64,000 nucleotides of DNA from Iamia majanohamensis (GTDB lineage Bacteria > Actinomycetota > Acidimicrobiia > Acidimicrobiales > Iamiaceae): the NCBI RefSeq assembly GCF_028532485.1, contig NZ_CP116942.1:3410001-3474000 (forward strand). Direction: 5' to 3'. Below are positions 8,027 through 17,502 of the stretch, piece by piece; position 1 is the stretch's first letter; each line of letters opens with the position of its first letter. The position numbers were made by a program, and so were the translations under genes. The notes below the pieces were generated by a model, which saw only the letters and a list, made by a program, of their open reading frames with translations, was not told the DNA's origin and did no database searches.

Positions 8027-9712
8027 CGACGCCGCCACCTGGTCGCGGAGCTCGCGCTTCAGGATCTTCCCGGCCGCGTTGCGGGGGAGGCGCTCGCCCA
8101 CCACCACGACCCGGCTCGGGACCTTGAACGCGGCGAGGCGGTCGGCCACGTGGGCCCGCAGCTCGTCGGCGTCGAGGGGCAGGCCCTCCTTCGGGAGCAC
8201 GGCGACGGCCACCTCCTCGCCCAGGCGCTCGTGGGGCACGCCGAACACGGCGGCCTCGTACACCGCCGGGTGCTCGTAGACCGCGGCCTCGACCTCGGCG
8301 CAGGAGACGTTCTCCCCCGCCCTCAGCACCAGGTCCTTGGCCCGGTCCTCGACGTAGACGAAGCCGTCCTCGTCGACCCGGCCCACGTCGCCGGTGCGCA
8401 GCCACCCGTCGACGAGGGCCTCGGCGGTGGCCTCGGGGCGGTTCCAGTAGCCGCGGATGAGGCTGGGCCCCTTGAACCAGATCTCGCCCTGCTCGCCGGT
8501 CGGCACCTCGACGCCGTCGGGGTCGCGGACCTCGACCAGCAGCGTCGGGAGCGAGCGGCCCGTGCTCGTCGGGTGCGACACGTAGTCGACGCCCGAGTTC
8601 TGGGGCCCGAAGGCGTTGGTCTCGGTCATCCCGTAGCCGATCGAGGGCCGCCCGCGGGCGAAGCCGTCGGCCACCCGGGCCACCAGCGCCGGCGGCGAGG
8701 GGGCCCCGCCCCCGCCCACGCTGACCAGGCTCGAGGTGTCCCGGGCGGCGAACTCGGGCGACTCCATCAGGTCCCAGGACTGGGTCGGGACGCCCACGAA
8801 GTTGGTCACCTGCTCCCGCTCGATCAGCTCCAGGGCCCGCTCCGGGGACCACTTGTGCATCATGACCAGCTTGGTGCCGGAGGCCGCACAGGTGAGCATC
8901 ACGGCCACGCCGCCGGTCACGTGGAACAGGGGCACGACGAGGATGAAGCACGGCGGCAGGGCTGCGGCGGCCTCGGCCTCCTCGGGCCGGCGCAGGCGCT
9001 GGACCGCGGCCCGGGCCCCGAAGGACATGACCGCGTGGACCACGGCCCGGTGGGTGGACACCGCCCCCTTGGGCCGCCCGGTGGTGCCCGAGGTGTAGAG
9101 GATGGTGGCGTCGTCGTCGGGGGCGACGTCGACCGGGGGCAGGGGGAGCGAGGGGTCGACCACATCCTCCCACCGGTCGACCCCCTCCGGGTGGTCCCCG
9201 GCGGGCAGCCGGACGCCGATGGTGGCTACATCCAGGCGCGCCGCCGCGTCGCGGGTGCGCGCCACCCGTTCCGGGTCGGCGACCAGCACCCGGGCCCCGC
9301 TGTCCTCCAGCCCGTACTCGAGCTCGTCGGCGGTCCACCACCCGTTGAGCGAGACGGCCACGGCGCCGACCGAGGTGATCGCTGCGAACGCGACCACCCA
9401 CTCCGGGAGGTTGCGCATGGCGATGGCGACCCGGTCGCCGGGACCGACGCCGTAGCGGTCGACCAGGGCGGCCCCGAGCCCCCCGACCCGTGCCGCCACC
9501 TCGGCGAAGGAGAGGCGCTCGTCCTCGTAGACCAGGAAGAGGGCGTCGCCCCGACCGGCCCAGGTGGAGAAGATCGCCCCCAACGAGGGCGGGGCGTGGG
9601 TGAAGACCGGCATCTCGACGCCGCCGACCTCCGCCGTCCCCAGCTCGAACCGGCCCCCCGGCCCCATCACCTGGGCCACCGCCTCCTCGTAGGTCATCGC
9701 GCTGTCGCTCAT
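8021..9712 (-). CDS. AMP-dependent acyl-CoA synthetase
   Basis: 563 residues of the ANL superfamily, activating a carboxylic acid as acyl-AMP and then acyl-CoA. Motifs in order: P-loop-like ILYTSGTTGRPKGA, YGMTETNAF (A5), GEIWFKGPSLIRGYW, WLRTGDVGRVDEDGFVYVEDRAKDLV (hinge Asp; A7-A8 region) and the C-terminal catalytic Lys in NAAGKILKREL. Substrate cannot be read; a medium/long-chain or steroid-derived acid is plausible next to CYP125. ATG at 9712 is preceded by AGGGTGA and gives a normal N-terminus, so I prefer it to starts further upstream. Confidence 0.93.
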   Translation of the reverse strand: MSDSAMTYEEAVAQVMGPGGRFELGTAEVGGVEMPVFTHAPPSLGAIFSTWAGRGDALFLVYEDERLSFAEVAARVGGLGAALVDRYGVGPGDRVAIAMRNLPEWVVAFAAITSVGAVAVSLNGWWTADELEYGLEDSGARVLVADPERVARTRDAAARLDVATIGVRLPAGDHPEGVDRWEDVVDPSLPLPPVDVAPDDDATILYTSGTTGRPKGAVSTHRAVVHAVMSFGARAAVQRLRRPEEAEAAAALPPCFILVVPLFHVTGGVAVMLTCAASGTKLVMMHKWSPERALELIEREQVTNFVGVPTQSWDLMESPEFAARDTSSLVSVGGGGAPSPPALVARVADGFARGRPSIGYGMTETNAFGPQNSGVDYVSHPTSTGRSLPTLLVEVRDPDGVEVPTGEQGEIWFKGPSLIRGYWNRPEATAEALVDGWLRTGDVGRVDEDGFVYVEDRAKDLVLRAGENVSCAEVEAAVYEHPAVYEAAVFGVPHERLGEEVAVAVLPKEGLPLDADELRAHVADRLAAFKVPSRVVVVGERLPRNAAGKILKRELRDQVAASG

Positions 9713-9763
9713 CGCCGTCACCCTGCCACGTCCGGAGTGCGAGGTGGCCGAGGTCACCGCCCC

Positions 9764-9782
9764 CGGCCCGGAGACCGGGCCG
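9764..9782. repeat. short perfect palindrome between divergent genes
   Basis: CGGCCCGG-AGA-CCGGGCCG, midway between the acyl-CoA synthetase start and the PAS-GGDEF start. It could be an operator for either promoter or a leader hairpin of the GGDEF gene; nothing decides between these. Confidence 0.4.
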
Positions 9783-9825
9783 ATCGACCCATGGACCGGG
9801 GCCCGCAACGTCCGATGGGTGCCCG

Positions 9826-11100
9826 ATGCGAGCGCCGTCACCGACCCCGCCGGCCCCCAGCCCCACCCCCGACCACTGGGGCGCGCCCGAGCCCGCTGCC
9901 GTCCTCGGCTCCCTCCCCGACCCCGTGGTCGTCGTCGACGCCGAGGGGGCCCTGCTGTGGGCGAACCTGCGGGCCGAGCAGGAGCTCGGCTTCTCGGCCG
10001 TCGGGGACCGGGGCCGCTCGGTCGTCGAGCGGGTGCACCCCGACGACCTGGTGACGGCGATGGCCTCGCTGGCCTCGGTCCAGGACAAGGACCTGGGCAC
10101 CTCGATCGACCTGCGCGTCCTCGACCGGAACGGCCGGTGGGTCCACCACGAGGTGCGGGGCTGGTCGGGGCTGCACGACCACCGCGTGCACGGCGTGGTC
10201 CTCGTGCTGCGCCGCCTCGACGACCGGGCCGGGTGGACCGTGGCCGAGGGCGACGCCCGGCGGCGGGCGGCGGTCCTCGACCACTCCCCCGGCCTGACCC
10301 TGCTGCTCGACGACCACAGCCGGCTCCAGGGCGCCAGCCGCACCTTCACCCGGCTCCTGGGCGCCGACCTGGAGTCCTCCCTGGGACGCAGCCTGATCGA
10401 GCTGGCGGCAGAGCCGGAGGACCGGGCCACGGTGCGGGCGGCGCTGGCCGAGCTCCGCACCCGCGGCGGGCAGCGCTCGTTCGAGGCCGCCCTCCGGGCC
10501 CGCCCCGGCGACCCGGCGATCCCCTTCTGGCTGACGGCGTCGGACCTGCTCGACGACGAGGCGGTCCAGGCCGTGGTGGTGAGCGGGGTGGCCATCGCCG
10601 AGCTGGTGGAGGCGCGCACGACGCTGTCGCACCAGGCGACCCACGACCACCTGACCGGGCTGGCCAACCGGCTGCTCCTGCTCGAGCAGCTCGACCAGGC
10701 CCTGCGCCGGTCGGTGGGCACGACGGCCCGGGTCGGGGTCATCTACTGCGACATCGACGGGTTCAAGCAGGTCAACGACAGCCACGGCCACGCCGTCGGC
10801 GACGCCGTCCTGGTGGAGGTGGCGCGCCGCATGCGGGCCGCGCTGTGGACCGAGGACACCGTGGGCCGCATGGGCGGCGACGAGCTGCTCGCCGTCTGCG
10901 TCCGGGACTCGGTCGCCGACGTGGAGCGGGCGATGGCCGCCCTGGTCGCCGCGGCCGAGGAGCCGGTGGCGACCGAGGTGGGCCCGATCGCCATCTCGCT
11001 CAGCACCGGCTGCGCGGTGGCCCGCCGCGGGGCCCGGGCCGACGACATGCTGCGTCGGGCCGACGCCGACATGTACGCCCACAAGCGCGCCCGGCGCTGA
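9826..11100 (+). CDS. PAS-PAS-GGDEF diguanylate cyclase
   Basis: 424 residues. Two PAS-like sensor domains (first from LGSLPDPVVVVDAEGALLW, second from AAVLDHSPGLTLLLDDHSR) precede a GGDEF domain. The cyclase core has DHLTGLANR, CDIDGFKQVNDSHGH and the active-site loop RMGGDELLA. The last Phe of the signature is Leu, a tolerated variant. The inhibitory RxxD site reads WTED, so feedback inhibition by c-di-GMP is probably absent. No membrane segments or signal peptide are seen. It is likely the active cyclase counterpart of the degenerate protein at 2.9-5.6 kb. Confidence 0.9.
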   Translation: MRAPSPTPPAPSPTPDHWGAPEPAAVLGSLPDPVVVVDAEGALLWANLRAEQELGFSAVGDRGRSVVERVHPDDLVTAMASLASVQDKDLGTSIDLRVLDRNGRWVHHEVRGWSGLHDHRVHGVVLVLRRLDDRAGWTVAEGDARRRAAVLDHSPGLTLLLDDHSRLQGASRTFTRLLGADLESSLGRSLIELAAEPEDRATVRAALAELRTRGGQRSFEAALRARPGDPAIPFWLTASDLLDDEAVQAVVVSGVAIAELVEARTTLSHQATHDHLTGLANRLLLLEQLDQALRRSVGTTARVGVIYCDIDGFKQVNDSHGHAVGDAVLVEVARRMRAALWTEDTVGRMGGDELLAVCVRDSVADVERAMAALVAAAEEPVATEVGPIAISLSTGCAVARRGARADDMLRRADADMYAHKRARR

Positions 11101-11107
11101 GCCCGGG

Positions 11108-12004
11108 TCAGCTCTCCAGGGGTCGCACGACGTCGGCCAGGGCGGCCAGCTCGTCGCCCCAGCTGGCCGGCTCCTCCAGCGGGAGCACCACGAACTTCGA
11201 CGCCCCCACCTCGACGAAGGCCTCGAGCCGGGCCCGGAGGGCGTCGAGCCCGGTCGGCACCACCTCGGCGGGGTCGAGGTCCGGGCGTCGGTGGGCCAGC
11301 AGGGCCGCCACCCGCTCGGGGATGGGCCCGTGGCTGTAGGTCACGAGGGCGCCGAGGTGCTCGGGGTCGATCGTGCGCCCGTGGCGCTCGGCCTCGGCGG
11401 TGACGACCTCCCAGCCGGCGCGCACGTCCTCGACGGTGCAGAACGACGGCAGCCACCCGTCGCCCAGGCGACCGCAGCGCCGCAGCTCCGACGGGGCCAC
11501 GCCGCCCAGCCAGACCTCCAGCGGGTCCTGCACCGGGCGGGGCCGGAGGGTCACGCCCTCGACCTGGAAGCGGTCGCCGTCGTGGTGGACGTCGTCCTCG
11601 GTCCACAGCCGTCGCAGGAGGGGCAGGGCCTCGTCGAACCAGGCCGCCCGCTCGCCCCGGGCCACCCCGAAGGCCCGGTGCTCGACCGGCGCCGGCGCGC
11701 CGAGGCCGACCGCCGGCAGCAGGCGGCCGCCGGAGAGGCGGTCGAGCGACGCCAGCTCCTTGGCCAGGACCACGGGGTTGCGACCGGGCAGCACGAGCAC
11801 GCTCGTCCCCAGCCTGAGCCGTGAGGTGCGCCCGGCGGCGAGGGCCAGGGCGACGAGCGGGTCGGGCGCGTCGCCGGTGAGGCGCTCGGAGAGCCAGAGG
11901 GAGTCGAACCCGAGGGCCTCGACGGCCTCGACGTAGGGACCGAACGACGCGGCGTCGTTGGTCAGGGTGTGGGTGCCGAGACCGACGCCGACGCGGACCT
12001 TCAC
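11108..12004 (-). CDS. LLM-class F420-dependent oxidoreductase
   Basis: 298 residues of the luciferase-like monooxygenase TIM-barrel family: KVRVGVGLGTH at strand 1, FDSLWLSERL, LRLGTSVLVLPGRNPVVLAKELASLDRLSGGR and the C-terminal LGDGWLPSF region. In actinobacteria most members use F420 or FMN; cofactor and substrate are not visible. Its GTG overlaps the stop of the preceding GGCT-like gene by four bases, so they form a two-gene operon. It converges on the GGDEF gene with seven bases between stops. Confidence 0.88.
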   Translation of the reverse strand: MKVRVGVGLGTHTLTNDAASFGPYVEAVEALGFDSLWLSERLTGDAPDPLVALALAAGRTSRLRLGTSVLVLPGRNPVVLAKELASLDRLSGGRLLPAVGLGAPAPVEHRAFGVARGERAAWFDEALPLLRRLWTEDDVHHDGDRFQVEGVTLRPRPVQDPLEVWLGGVAPSELRRCGRLGDGWLPSFCTVEDVRAGWEVVTAEAERHGRTIDPEHLGALVTYSHGPIPERVAALLAHRRPDLDPAEVVPTGLDALRARLEAFVEVGASKFVVLPLEEPASWGDELAALADVVRPLES

Positions 12005-12630
12005 GGCGTCGATCCTCGCGCTGCGCCCGCCGCCGTGCCGCCCCGGCCGGGGCGCTCCGCCCGTCCCGCCTCGATCGTGGCCAGGTAGGCCGGGGTGGGC
12101 GCGGTGGCCGGCAGGTCCTGGGCCGTGGTCACGGTGACGGCGCGACGACCCTCCAGGTCGGGCAGCCGGAGCAGCGTGTCGTACCACCCGCCGCCGAGGG
12201 CGAGGGTGGAGCCGGGCGGTCCCAGGCCCGCGAGCAGGGCGGGGTCGGGGTCTCGCGGCAGCCGGGCCTCCTGCCCGGCCAGGCCGACGACCTGGGCCGC
12301 GGTGAGCAGCCAGGCCCGCACCTCGGTGGCCGTCCCCGGGGTGGGGTGCAGGTCGAGGAAGGCCACGCCCCCGCCCCAGCGCCGGGACCGGCCCCGGAAC
12401 GAGACGCGGTGGGCGATGGCGCACCACAGGTCCGCCCGCGGCGGCGTCGGGTCGGGGCCTTCCCGGTGGGGCCCGAAGCGGGCGCTCAGGGGCCCGGGGC
12501 TGTCGGCACCGCCTGCGGCCCCGGCCCGGTCGGGGGCCACGGTGCCGCGCAGGTAGGCCATGAGGCGGTCGCGGCACAGGTTCGAGCCGTAGGCCACGTA
12601 CCAGAGGCCGTCGCGGTCCACGTCCTGCAC
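12001..12630 (-). CDS. GGCT-like (gamma-glutamylcyclotransferase fold) protein
   Basis: 209 residues beginning with WYVAYGSNLCRDRLMAYLRG, the signature of the gamma-glutamylcyclotransferase/AIG2 fold in which YGSN binds the substrate carboxylate. It belongs to an actinobacterial subfamily often mislabelled histone deacetylase (RWGGGVAFLDL region). A catalytic Glu could not be assigned, so activity is unknown. The start could be GTG at 12630 or GTG at 12621. It is the first gene of a coupled pair with the LLM enzyme and divergent from the substrate-binding lipoprotein. Confidence 0.75.
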   Translation of the reverse strand: MQDVDRDGLWYVAYGSNLCRDRLMAYLRGTVAPDRAGAAGGADSPGPLSARFGPHREGPDPTPPRADLWCAIAHRVSFRGRSRRWGGGVAFLDLHPTPGTATEVRAWLLTAAQVVGLAGQEARLPRDPDPALLAGLGPPGSTLALGGGWYDTLLRLPDLEGRRAVTVTTAQDLPATAPTPAYLATIEAGRAERPGRGGTAAGAARGSTP

Positions 12631-12745
12631 CCGTCCCACCGTAGGGAGCGGCGCCGGTGTGCCAGGAGTCTCCCTCGTGACAGGCTCGTCGCGGCCGACA
12701 GGGAGGACCTCCCGTCTCCCCCCTCGTCGTCCCCCGGGAGGGCTC

Positions 12746-14392
12746 GTGCCCCACCACCACACCCGTCGGCTCACCGCCGCCCTGCTCGTCGTCGCCGCCC
12801 TGGCGAGCGGCTGCGGCGGCGGGAAGGCTGCGGCACCGGCGTCCGACGCGGACGCCGGCGACCCCGTCCGCGGCGGCTCGCTCACCTACGGCCTCGAGGC
12901 CGAGACCGGCGACGGCTGGTGCCTGCCCGAGGCCCAGCTGGCCATCTCCGGGATCATGGTGGCCCGCAGCATCTACGACACGCTCACCGCTCCCGACGGC
13001 GACGGGGGCTACGTGCCCTACCTGGCCGAGGCGGTGGAGCCCAACGAGGACTCGACCGAGTGGACCATCACCCTCCGCGACGGGGTGACCTTCCACGACG
13101 GCACCCCCCTCACCGCCGAGGTGGTGAAGGACAACCTCGACGCCTACCGGGGGCAGTACCCCGGGCGCAGCTCGCTGCTGTTCGTGTTCATCCTCGACGC
13201 CATCGACACCGTCGAGGTCACCGGCGACCTCGAGGTCACCGTCACCACCACGGTGCCGTGGGTCGCCTTCCCCGCCTTCCTCTACTCGAGCGGCCGGCTG
13301 GGGATCGTGGGCCAGGCCCAGCTGGACGACCCCGACTCCTGCGACCGGGAGCTGGTGGGGACGGGGCCGTTCCGCCTGGAGAGCTGGCAGCGGGACCGGG
13401 AGCTGGTCGCGGTGCGCAACCCGGACTACTGGCAGGTGGCCCCCGACGGCGAGCCCTACCCCTACCTCGACGAGATCCGCTTCCAGCCCATCGTCGAGTC
13501 CGGGCAGCGGGTCAACGCCCTCGAGGCGGGCGACATCCAGGTGATGCACACCTCGACCCCCGACGAGTTCGTGGCCCTCGACGCCCTCGCCGCCGACGGG
13601 GTCGTCGACCTGCGCGACTCGCAGGACTTCGCCGAGGTCGCCTTCGTGCAGATCAACGCCTCCCACCCCCCGCTCGACGACGTGCGGATCCGCCGGGCCA
13701 TGGCCATGGCCATCGACCGCGACGACTACCAGGAGGTCATCACCCGGGGGCAGTTCACCATGGCCTCGGGCCCGTTCGGGCCCGGGTCGATCGGGTACCT
13801 GGACGACGCCGGCTACCCGAGCCAGGACCTGGAGGAGGCCCGGGCGCTGGTGGCCGCGCACGTGGCCGAGAACGGCCCCCTGCCGACGATCACCTACCTC
13901 GACACGACCGACTCGGGGGCCCGCGACCTCGCCGTCTACCTCCAGCAGTCCTTCGCCGAGGTCGGCATCGACATCGAGCTGGCCACGATCCAGCAGGACG
14001 CCCAGATCGACACCGCCATCAGCGGTGACTACGACCTGACCGGCTTCCGCAACTACCCCGGCGGCGACCCCGACGAGCTGTCCATCTGGTTCCGCAGCGA
14101 CTCCCCGGCCAACTTCGGCCGCATCGACGACCCCGAGGTCGACGCCCTCCTGGCCGAGGGTCGCTCGGAGCCCGACCCCGAGGCCCGGCGGGCCATCTAC
14201 GAGGAGCTGAACCGCCGGTTCGGCGAGGACGTCTGGAACCTGTGGGCCAACTGGACCACGTGGCGGATCGCCTCCGCGCCGGAGGTCCACGGGTACTCCC
14301 TCGACACCCTGCCCCTGCTCCCCGACGGCAGCGCGCCGTTCCCCGGCCTGGCCACCGGCCACCCCACCATGGGGCTCTGGACCACGGCCTGA
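12746..14392 (+). CDS. ABC family 5 substrate-binding lipoprotein (copy 1)
   Basis: 548 residues. A lipoprotein signal peptide (LLVVAALASGC, lipid-modified Cys) precedes an SBP_bac_5 fold: GLEAETGDGWCLPEAQLAIS, WTITLRDGVTFHDGTPLTAEVV, GTGPFRLESW and the C-terminal NRRFGEDVWNLW. The family binds oligopeptides, nickel chelates or other solutes for ABC importers. GTG at 12746 follows GGGAGGG. It is strongly similar to the tandem copy at 14.5 kb and the copy at 23.8 kb. No permease or ATPase gene is linked, so it may act with a distant transporter or as a receptor. Confidence 0.92.
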   Translation: MPHHHTRRLTAALLVVAALASGCGGGKAAAPASDADAGDPVRGGSLTYGLEAETGDGWCLPEAQLAISGIMVARSIYDTLTAPDGDGGYVPYLAEAVEPNEDSTEWTITLRDGVTFHDGTPLTAEVVKDNLDAYRGQYPGRSSLLFVFILDAIDTVEVTGDLEVTVTTTVPWVAFPAFLYSSGRLGIVGQAQLDDPDSCDRELVGTGPFRLESWQRDRELVAVRNPDYWQVAPDGEPYPYLDEIRFQPIVESGQRVNALEAGDIQVMHTSTPDEFVALDALAADGVVDLRDSQDFAEVAFVQINASHPPLDDVRIRRAMAMAIDRDDYQEVITRGQFTMASGPFGPGSIGYLDDAGYPSQDLEEARALVAAHVAENGPLPTITYLDTTDSGARDLAVYLQQSFAEVGIDIELATIQQDAQIDTAISGDYDLTGFRNYPGGDPDELSIWFRSDSPANFGRIDDPEVDALLAEGRSEPDPEARRAIYEELNRRFGEDVWNLWANWTTWRIASAPEVHGYSLDTLPLLPDGSAPFPGLATGHPTMGLWTTA

Positions 14393-14416
14393 TCCCCGGT
14401 CGCCCGGCAGGGAGCC

Positions 14417-14479
14417 GTCCCCCTGTGTCGAAGGTCACCCCCTAGGCTCCGGCCCGCCCGACCACCTCCCCAGGGGGAC
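14417..14479 (+). promoter_or_regulatory. leader inverted repeat covering the SD of copy 2
   Basis: GTCCCCCTG (14417-14425) is complementary to CAGGGGGAC (14471-14479), and the second arm holds the purine-rich ribosome-binding site before GTG 14484. A TAGGCT -10-like box lies between the arms (14443-14448). If that box is used, the first arm is not transcribed with the gene, so a role is uncertain. Confidence 0.25.
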
Positions 14480-14483
14480 CTCC

Positions 14484-16145
14484 GTGACCCAGACCCGCCG
14501 TCGACCCGCGCCCCTCGTCGCCCTCGCCGTGGCGCTGGCCCTCCTCGTCGCCGCCTGCGGTGGGGGGAAGGGGTCCGACGGAGACCCCCAGGCCGCAGAG
14601 GCGGGGGACCCGGTCCGGGGAGGGTCGGTGACCTGGGCCCTGGAGGCCGAGACCGGCGACGGGTGGTGCCTCCCGGAGGCCCAGCTGGCCATCTCCGGCA
14701 TCCAGGTCGCCACCACCATCTACGACACGCTGACCGCACCCGACGGCGAGGGCGAGTTCGTGCCGTACCTGGCCGAGGCGGTGGAGCCGAACGAGGACTC
14801 GACCGAGTGGACCATCACCCTCCGCGACGGGGTGACCTTCCACGACGGCAGCCCCCTCACCGCCGAGGTGGTCAAGAACAACCTCGACGCCTACCGGGGG
14901 CAGTACCCGGCGCGCAGCGCCCTGCTCTACATCTTCGTCCTCGACAACATCGACACCGTCGAGGTCACCGGCGACCTCGAGGTCACCGTCACCACCAAGG
15001 TGCCGTGGGTCGCCTTCCCCGCCTTCCTCCACTCCAGCGGGCGCCTGGGCATGTTGGGCCAGGCCCAGCTCGACGACCCCGACTCCTGCGACCGGGAGCT
15101 GGTCGGGACGGGCCCGTTCCAGCTGGAGAGCTGGGAGAAGAACCGGCAGTTCGTCGCCGTGCGCAACCCCGACTACTGGCAGGAGGCCCCCGACGGCGAG
15201 TCCTACCCCTACCTGGACGAGATCCGCTTCACCCCGGTGGTCGAGGGCGAGCAGCGGGTGAACGGGCTGGAGTCCGGTGACCTCGACCTGGCCTACATCG
15301 GTGCGGCCGAGAACTTCCTCACCCTCGACGACCTGGCCGACGACGGCATCGTGAAGAACCGCGACTCGGACGAGAACGCCGAGGTCACCTTCCTCCAGAT
15401 CAACGCGTCCAAGCCGCCCTTCGACGACATCCGCATCCGTCGGGCCATGGCGCTCGGCGTCGACCGCCAGGACCTCAACGAGGTCATCAACCGGGGCCTG
15501 TTCCAGCTGGCCACCGGGCCCTTCGCCCGGGGCTCGGTGGGCTACCTGGAGGACAGCGGGTTCCCGAGCGAGCCCGACGTCGAGGAGGCCAGGCGCCTGA
15601 TCGCCGAGTACGAGGCCGAGGAGGGCGCCCTGCCCTCGATCACCTACCAGGCGACGCCGGGCAAGACCACCGGCGAGGTGGCGGTGTACCTCCAGCAGGC
15701 GGCGGCGGACATCGGCGTCACCATCGACATCGCGACGGTGCAGCAGGACAAGCTCATCGACAACGCCATCAGCGGGGACTACGACATCATGGGCTTCCGC
15801 AACTACCCCGGCGGCGACCCCGACCAGCTCTACGTCTGGTTCAAGAGCGACTCGCCGGTGAACTTCGGGCGCATCCAGGACCCGGAGATCGACCGGCTCC
15901 TCGACGAGGGCCGCTCCGAGCCCGACCCCGAGGCCCGCAGGGAGATCTACGAGGAGATGAACCGCCGCTTCGGCGAGCAGATCTGGAGCATCTGGACCAC
16001 CGACGTCACCTGGCGGGTCTCCTCGGCCCCCGAGGTGTTCGGCTACACGGTCGACACCCTCCCGGACCTGCCCGACGGCAGCGCCCCGTTCGAGGGCCTG
16101 GCCACGGGGTTCCCGGCCATGGGCCTCTGGACCACCGAGGGCTGA
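14484..16145 (+). CDS. ABC family 5 substrate-binding lipoprotein (copy 2)
   Basis: 553 residues. Lipobox LLVAAC follows a hydrophobic signal; the mature protein starts with a Gly/Asp-rich linker and then the SBP_bac_5 fold shared with its neighbours (WTITLRDGVTFHDGSPLTAE, VPWVAFPAFLHSSGRL, FRNYPGGDPDQLYVWF). It is closest to the upstream copy, starting 91 bases after that stop, so a tandem duplication is likely. The three copies differ mostly around residues 250-330 and 370-410, where ligand contacts are expected, so the ligands may have diverged. A strong hairpin ends the unit. Confidence 0.92.
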   Translation: MTQTRRRPAPLVALAVALALLVAACGGGKGSDGDPQAAEAGDPVRGGSVTWALEAETGDGWCLPEAQLAISGIQVATTIYDTLTAPDGEGEFVPYLAEAVEPNEDSTEWTITLRDGVTFHDGSPLTAEVVKNNLDAYRGQYPARSALLYIFVLDNIDTVEVTGDLEVTVTTKVPWVAFPAFLHSSGRLGMLGQAQLDDPDSCDRELVGTGPFQLESWEKNRQFVAVRNPDYWQEAPDGESYPYLDEIRFTPVVEGEQRVNGLESGDLDLAYIGAAENFLTLDDLADDGIVKNRDSDENAEVTFLQINASKPPFDDIRIRRAMALGVDRQDLNEVINRGLFQLATGPFARGSVGYLEDSGFPSEPDVEEARRLIAEYEAEEGALPSITYQATPGKTTGEVAVYLQQAAADIGVTIDIATVQQDKLIDNAISGDYDIMGFRNYPGGDPDQLYVWFKSDSPVNFGRIQDPEIDRLLDEGRSEPDPEARREIYEEMNRRFGEQIWSIWTTDVTWRVSSAPEVFGYTVDTLPDLPDGSAPFEGLATGFPAMGLWTTEG

Positions 16146-16155
16146 CGGACCCCGA

Positions 16156-16190
16156 CGCCCGACCCCACCCTCAGCGGGCGGGGTCGGGCG
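16156..16190. terminator. bidirectional hairpin terminator
   Basis: Perfect 11-bp stem (CGCCCGACCCC and complement) with a 13-base loop that contains the stop codon of the convergent enoyl-CoA hydratase. It starts 11 bases after the stop of the substrate-binding protein. Confidence 0.65.
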
Positions 16191-17010
16191 GGAACCGGGG
16201 GGTGCGCCGCCCCTGCCACGCGGCCACCCCCTCGGCGAAGTCCGGGCCGGCCACCATCTCGTCGAGGAGGTCCTCGCTGCGCGCCACCGCGGTGCCGACG
16301 TCGCCGTGGAGGTCGGCGTAGAGCTGCGCCTTGGCCGTGCGCACCGCGACGGGCGAGACCTCGGTGGCCAGCGTGCGGGCGTAGGAGAGCGCCGCGGGCA
16401 GCACCTCCTCGGGCGGCAGGACCCGGTTGACGAGGCCCATGGTGGCGGCCTCCTCGGCCCGGACGACCCGCGACGAGAGGAGGAGGTCGGCGGCGTGGCC
16501 GATGCCCACCAGGCGGGGCAGCACCCAGGACAGGCCGTACTCGGCGGGGAGGCCGAGCCGGGGCGCCGAGGTCGTCAGCTTGGCCCCGGCCGCGGCGAAG
16601 CGGAGGTCGCAGTAGCAGGCGAGGACCAGGCCCACGCCGGCCGCAGGGCCGTTGACCGCGGCGATGACCGGCACCCGCAGGCCGTAGTGCCAGGCGAAGG
16701 CGTGGTCGTACTCGGCCCGCACGCCGTGGCCGGGGGTGGCCATGTCGTCGGGGGTCCCCGGGTCGTAGCCGCCCGCCTCGACGTGGCCGGAGAGGGCGGT
16801 GGCGTCGGCCCCGGCGCAGAAGGCCCGGCCCGCTCCGGTGACCACCACCGCCCGGACGTCGGGGTCGGCGTCGGCCCAGGACAGGGCGGCCCGGTGCTCG
16901 GCGTGCATCCGCCCCGTCCACGCGTTCATCCGGTGGGGCCGGTCGAGGGTGACGGTGGCGACGTGGTCGGCCACCTCGTAGCGGACGACCTTCAGCTCGG
17001 AGGGCTCCAT
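16171..17010 (-). CDS. enoyl-CoA hydratase/isomerase family protein
   Basis: 279-residue crotonase: VATVTLDRPHRMNAWTGRM, oxyanion-hole strand VVVTGAGRAFCAGADATAL, and the second motif VNGPAAGVGLVLACYCDLRFAAAGAKL followed by LGLPAEYGLSWVLPRLVG. The second catalytic Glu is present in PAEYGLSW, so hydratase activity is plausible, in fatty acid or steroid side-chain beta-oxidation. ATG at 17010 gives the standard N-terminus; longer versions would overlap the divergent DGPF gene. It stands alone with no beta-oxidation partner beside it. Confidence 0.9.
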   Translation of the reverse strand: MEPSELKVVRYEVADHVATVTLDRPHRMNAWTGRMHAEHRAALSWADADPDVRAVVVTGAGRAFCAGADATALSGHVEAGGYDPGTPDDMATPGHGVRAEYDHAFAWHYGLRVPVIAAVNGPAAGVGLVLACYCDLRFAAAGAKLTTSAPRLGLPAEYGLSWVLPRLVGIGHAADLLLSSRVVRAEEAATMGLVNRVLPPEEVLPAALSYARTLATEVSPVAVRTAKAQLYADLHGDVGTAVARSEDLLDEMVAGPDFAEGVAAWQGRRTPRFPPDPAR

Positions 17011-17143
17011 GGCGGCATCCTCGCAGCCGACCCCGCGGCCCGGCGCGAAGATCCGGGTCGCGACGTCGAGGACGGGCCGGTGGCTCCGACGTCTCCCCCG
17101 AGCGGCACCCGCACGGGGTGCCACCGAGCACCGGAGGTGCGGA

Positions 17144-17502
17144 GTGAAGTACATGCTGATGATCTACGGGAACACCGAGCTCTGGGAGTCCCTCGCCCCC
17201 GAGGACATGGAGGCGCTGGTGCGCGAGACCGACGCCCACAACACGGCGCTGGTGCGCTCGGGCGAGATGGTGGGGGCCTACGGCGTGGCCGACCAGGCCC
17301 AGGCCCGGCAGGTGCACGTCGTCGACGGCTCCCCCGTCGTGACCGACGGCCCCTACATCGAGGCCAAGGAGTACCTGGGCAGCTTCACCATCGTCGACTG
17401 CGAGAGCGAGGAGCGGGCCCTCGAGCTCGCGGCCGCCAACCCCTTCGCCCGCCTCGGCCAGATCGAGGTGCGCCCGCTGCTCCACGAGGCCCCCACCGAC
17501 CT

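Noticed and set aside
12005-14362. Long minus-strand open frame joined to the LLM oxidoreductase
   Set aside because: It is antisense to the substrate-binding protein and the composition is that of an out-of-frame GC-rich shadow; the LLM fold begins at 12004.
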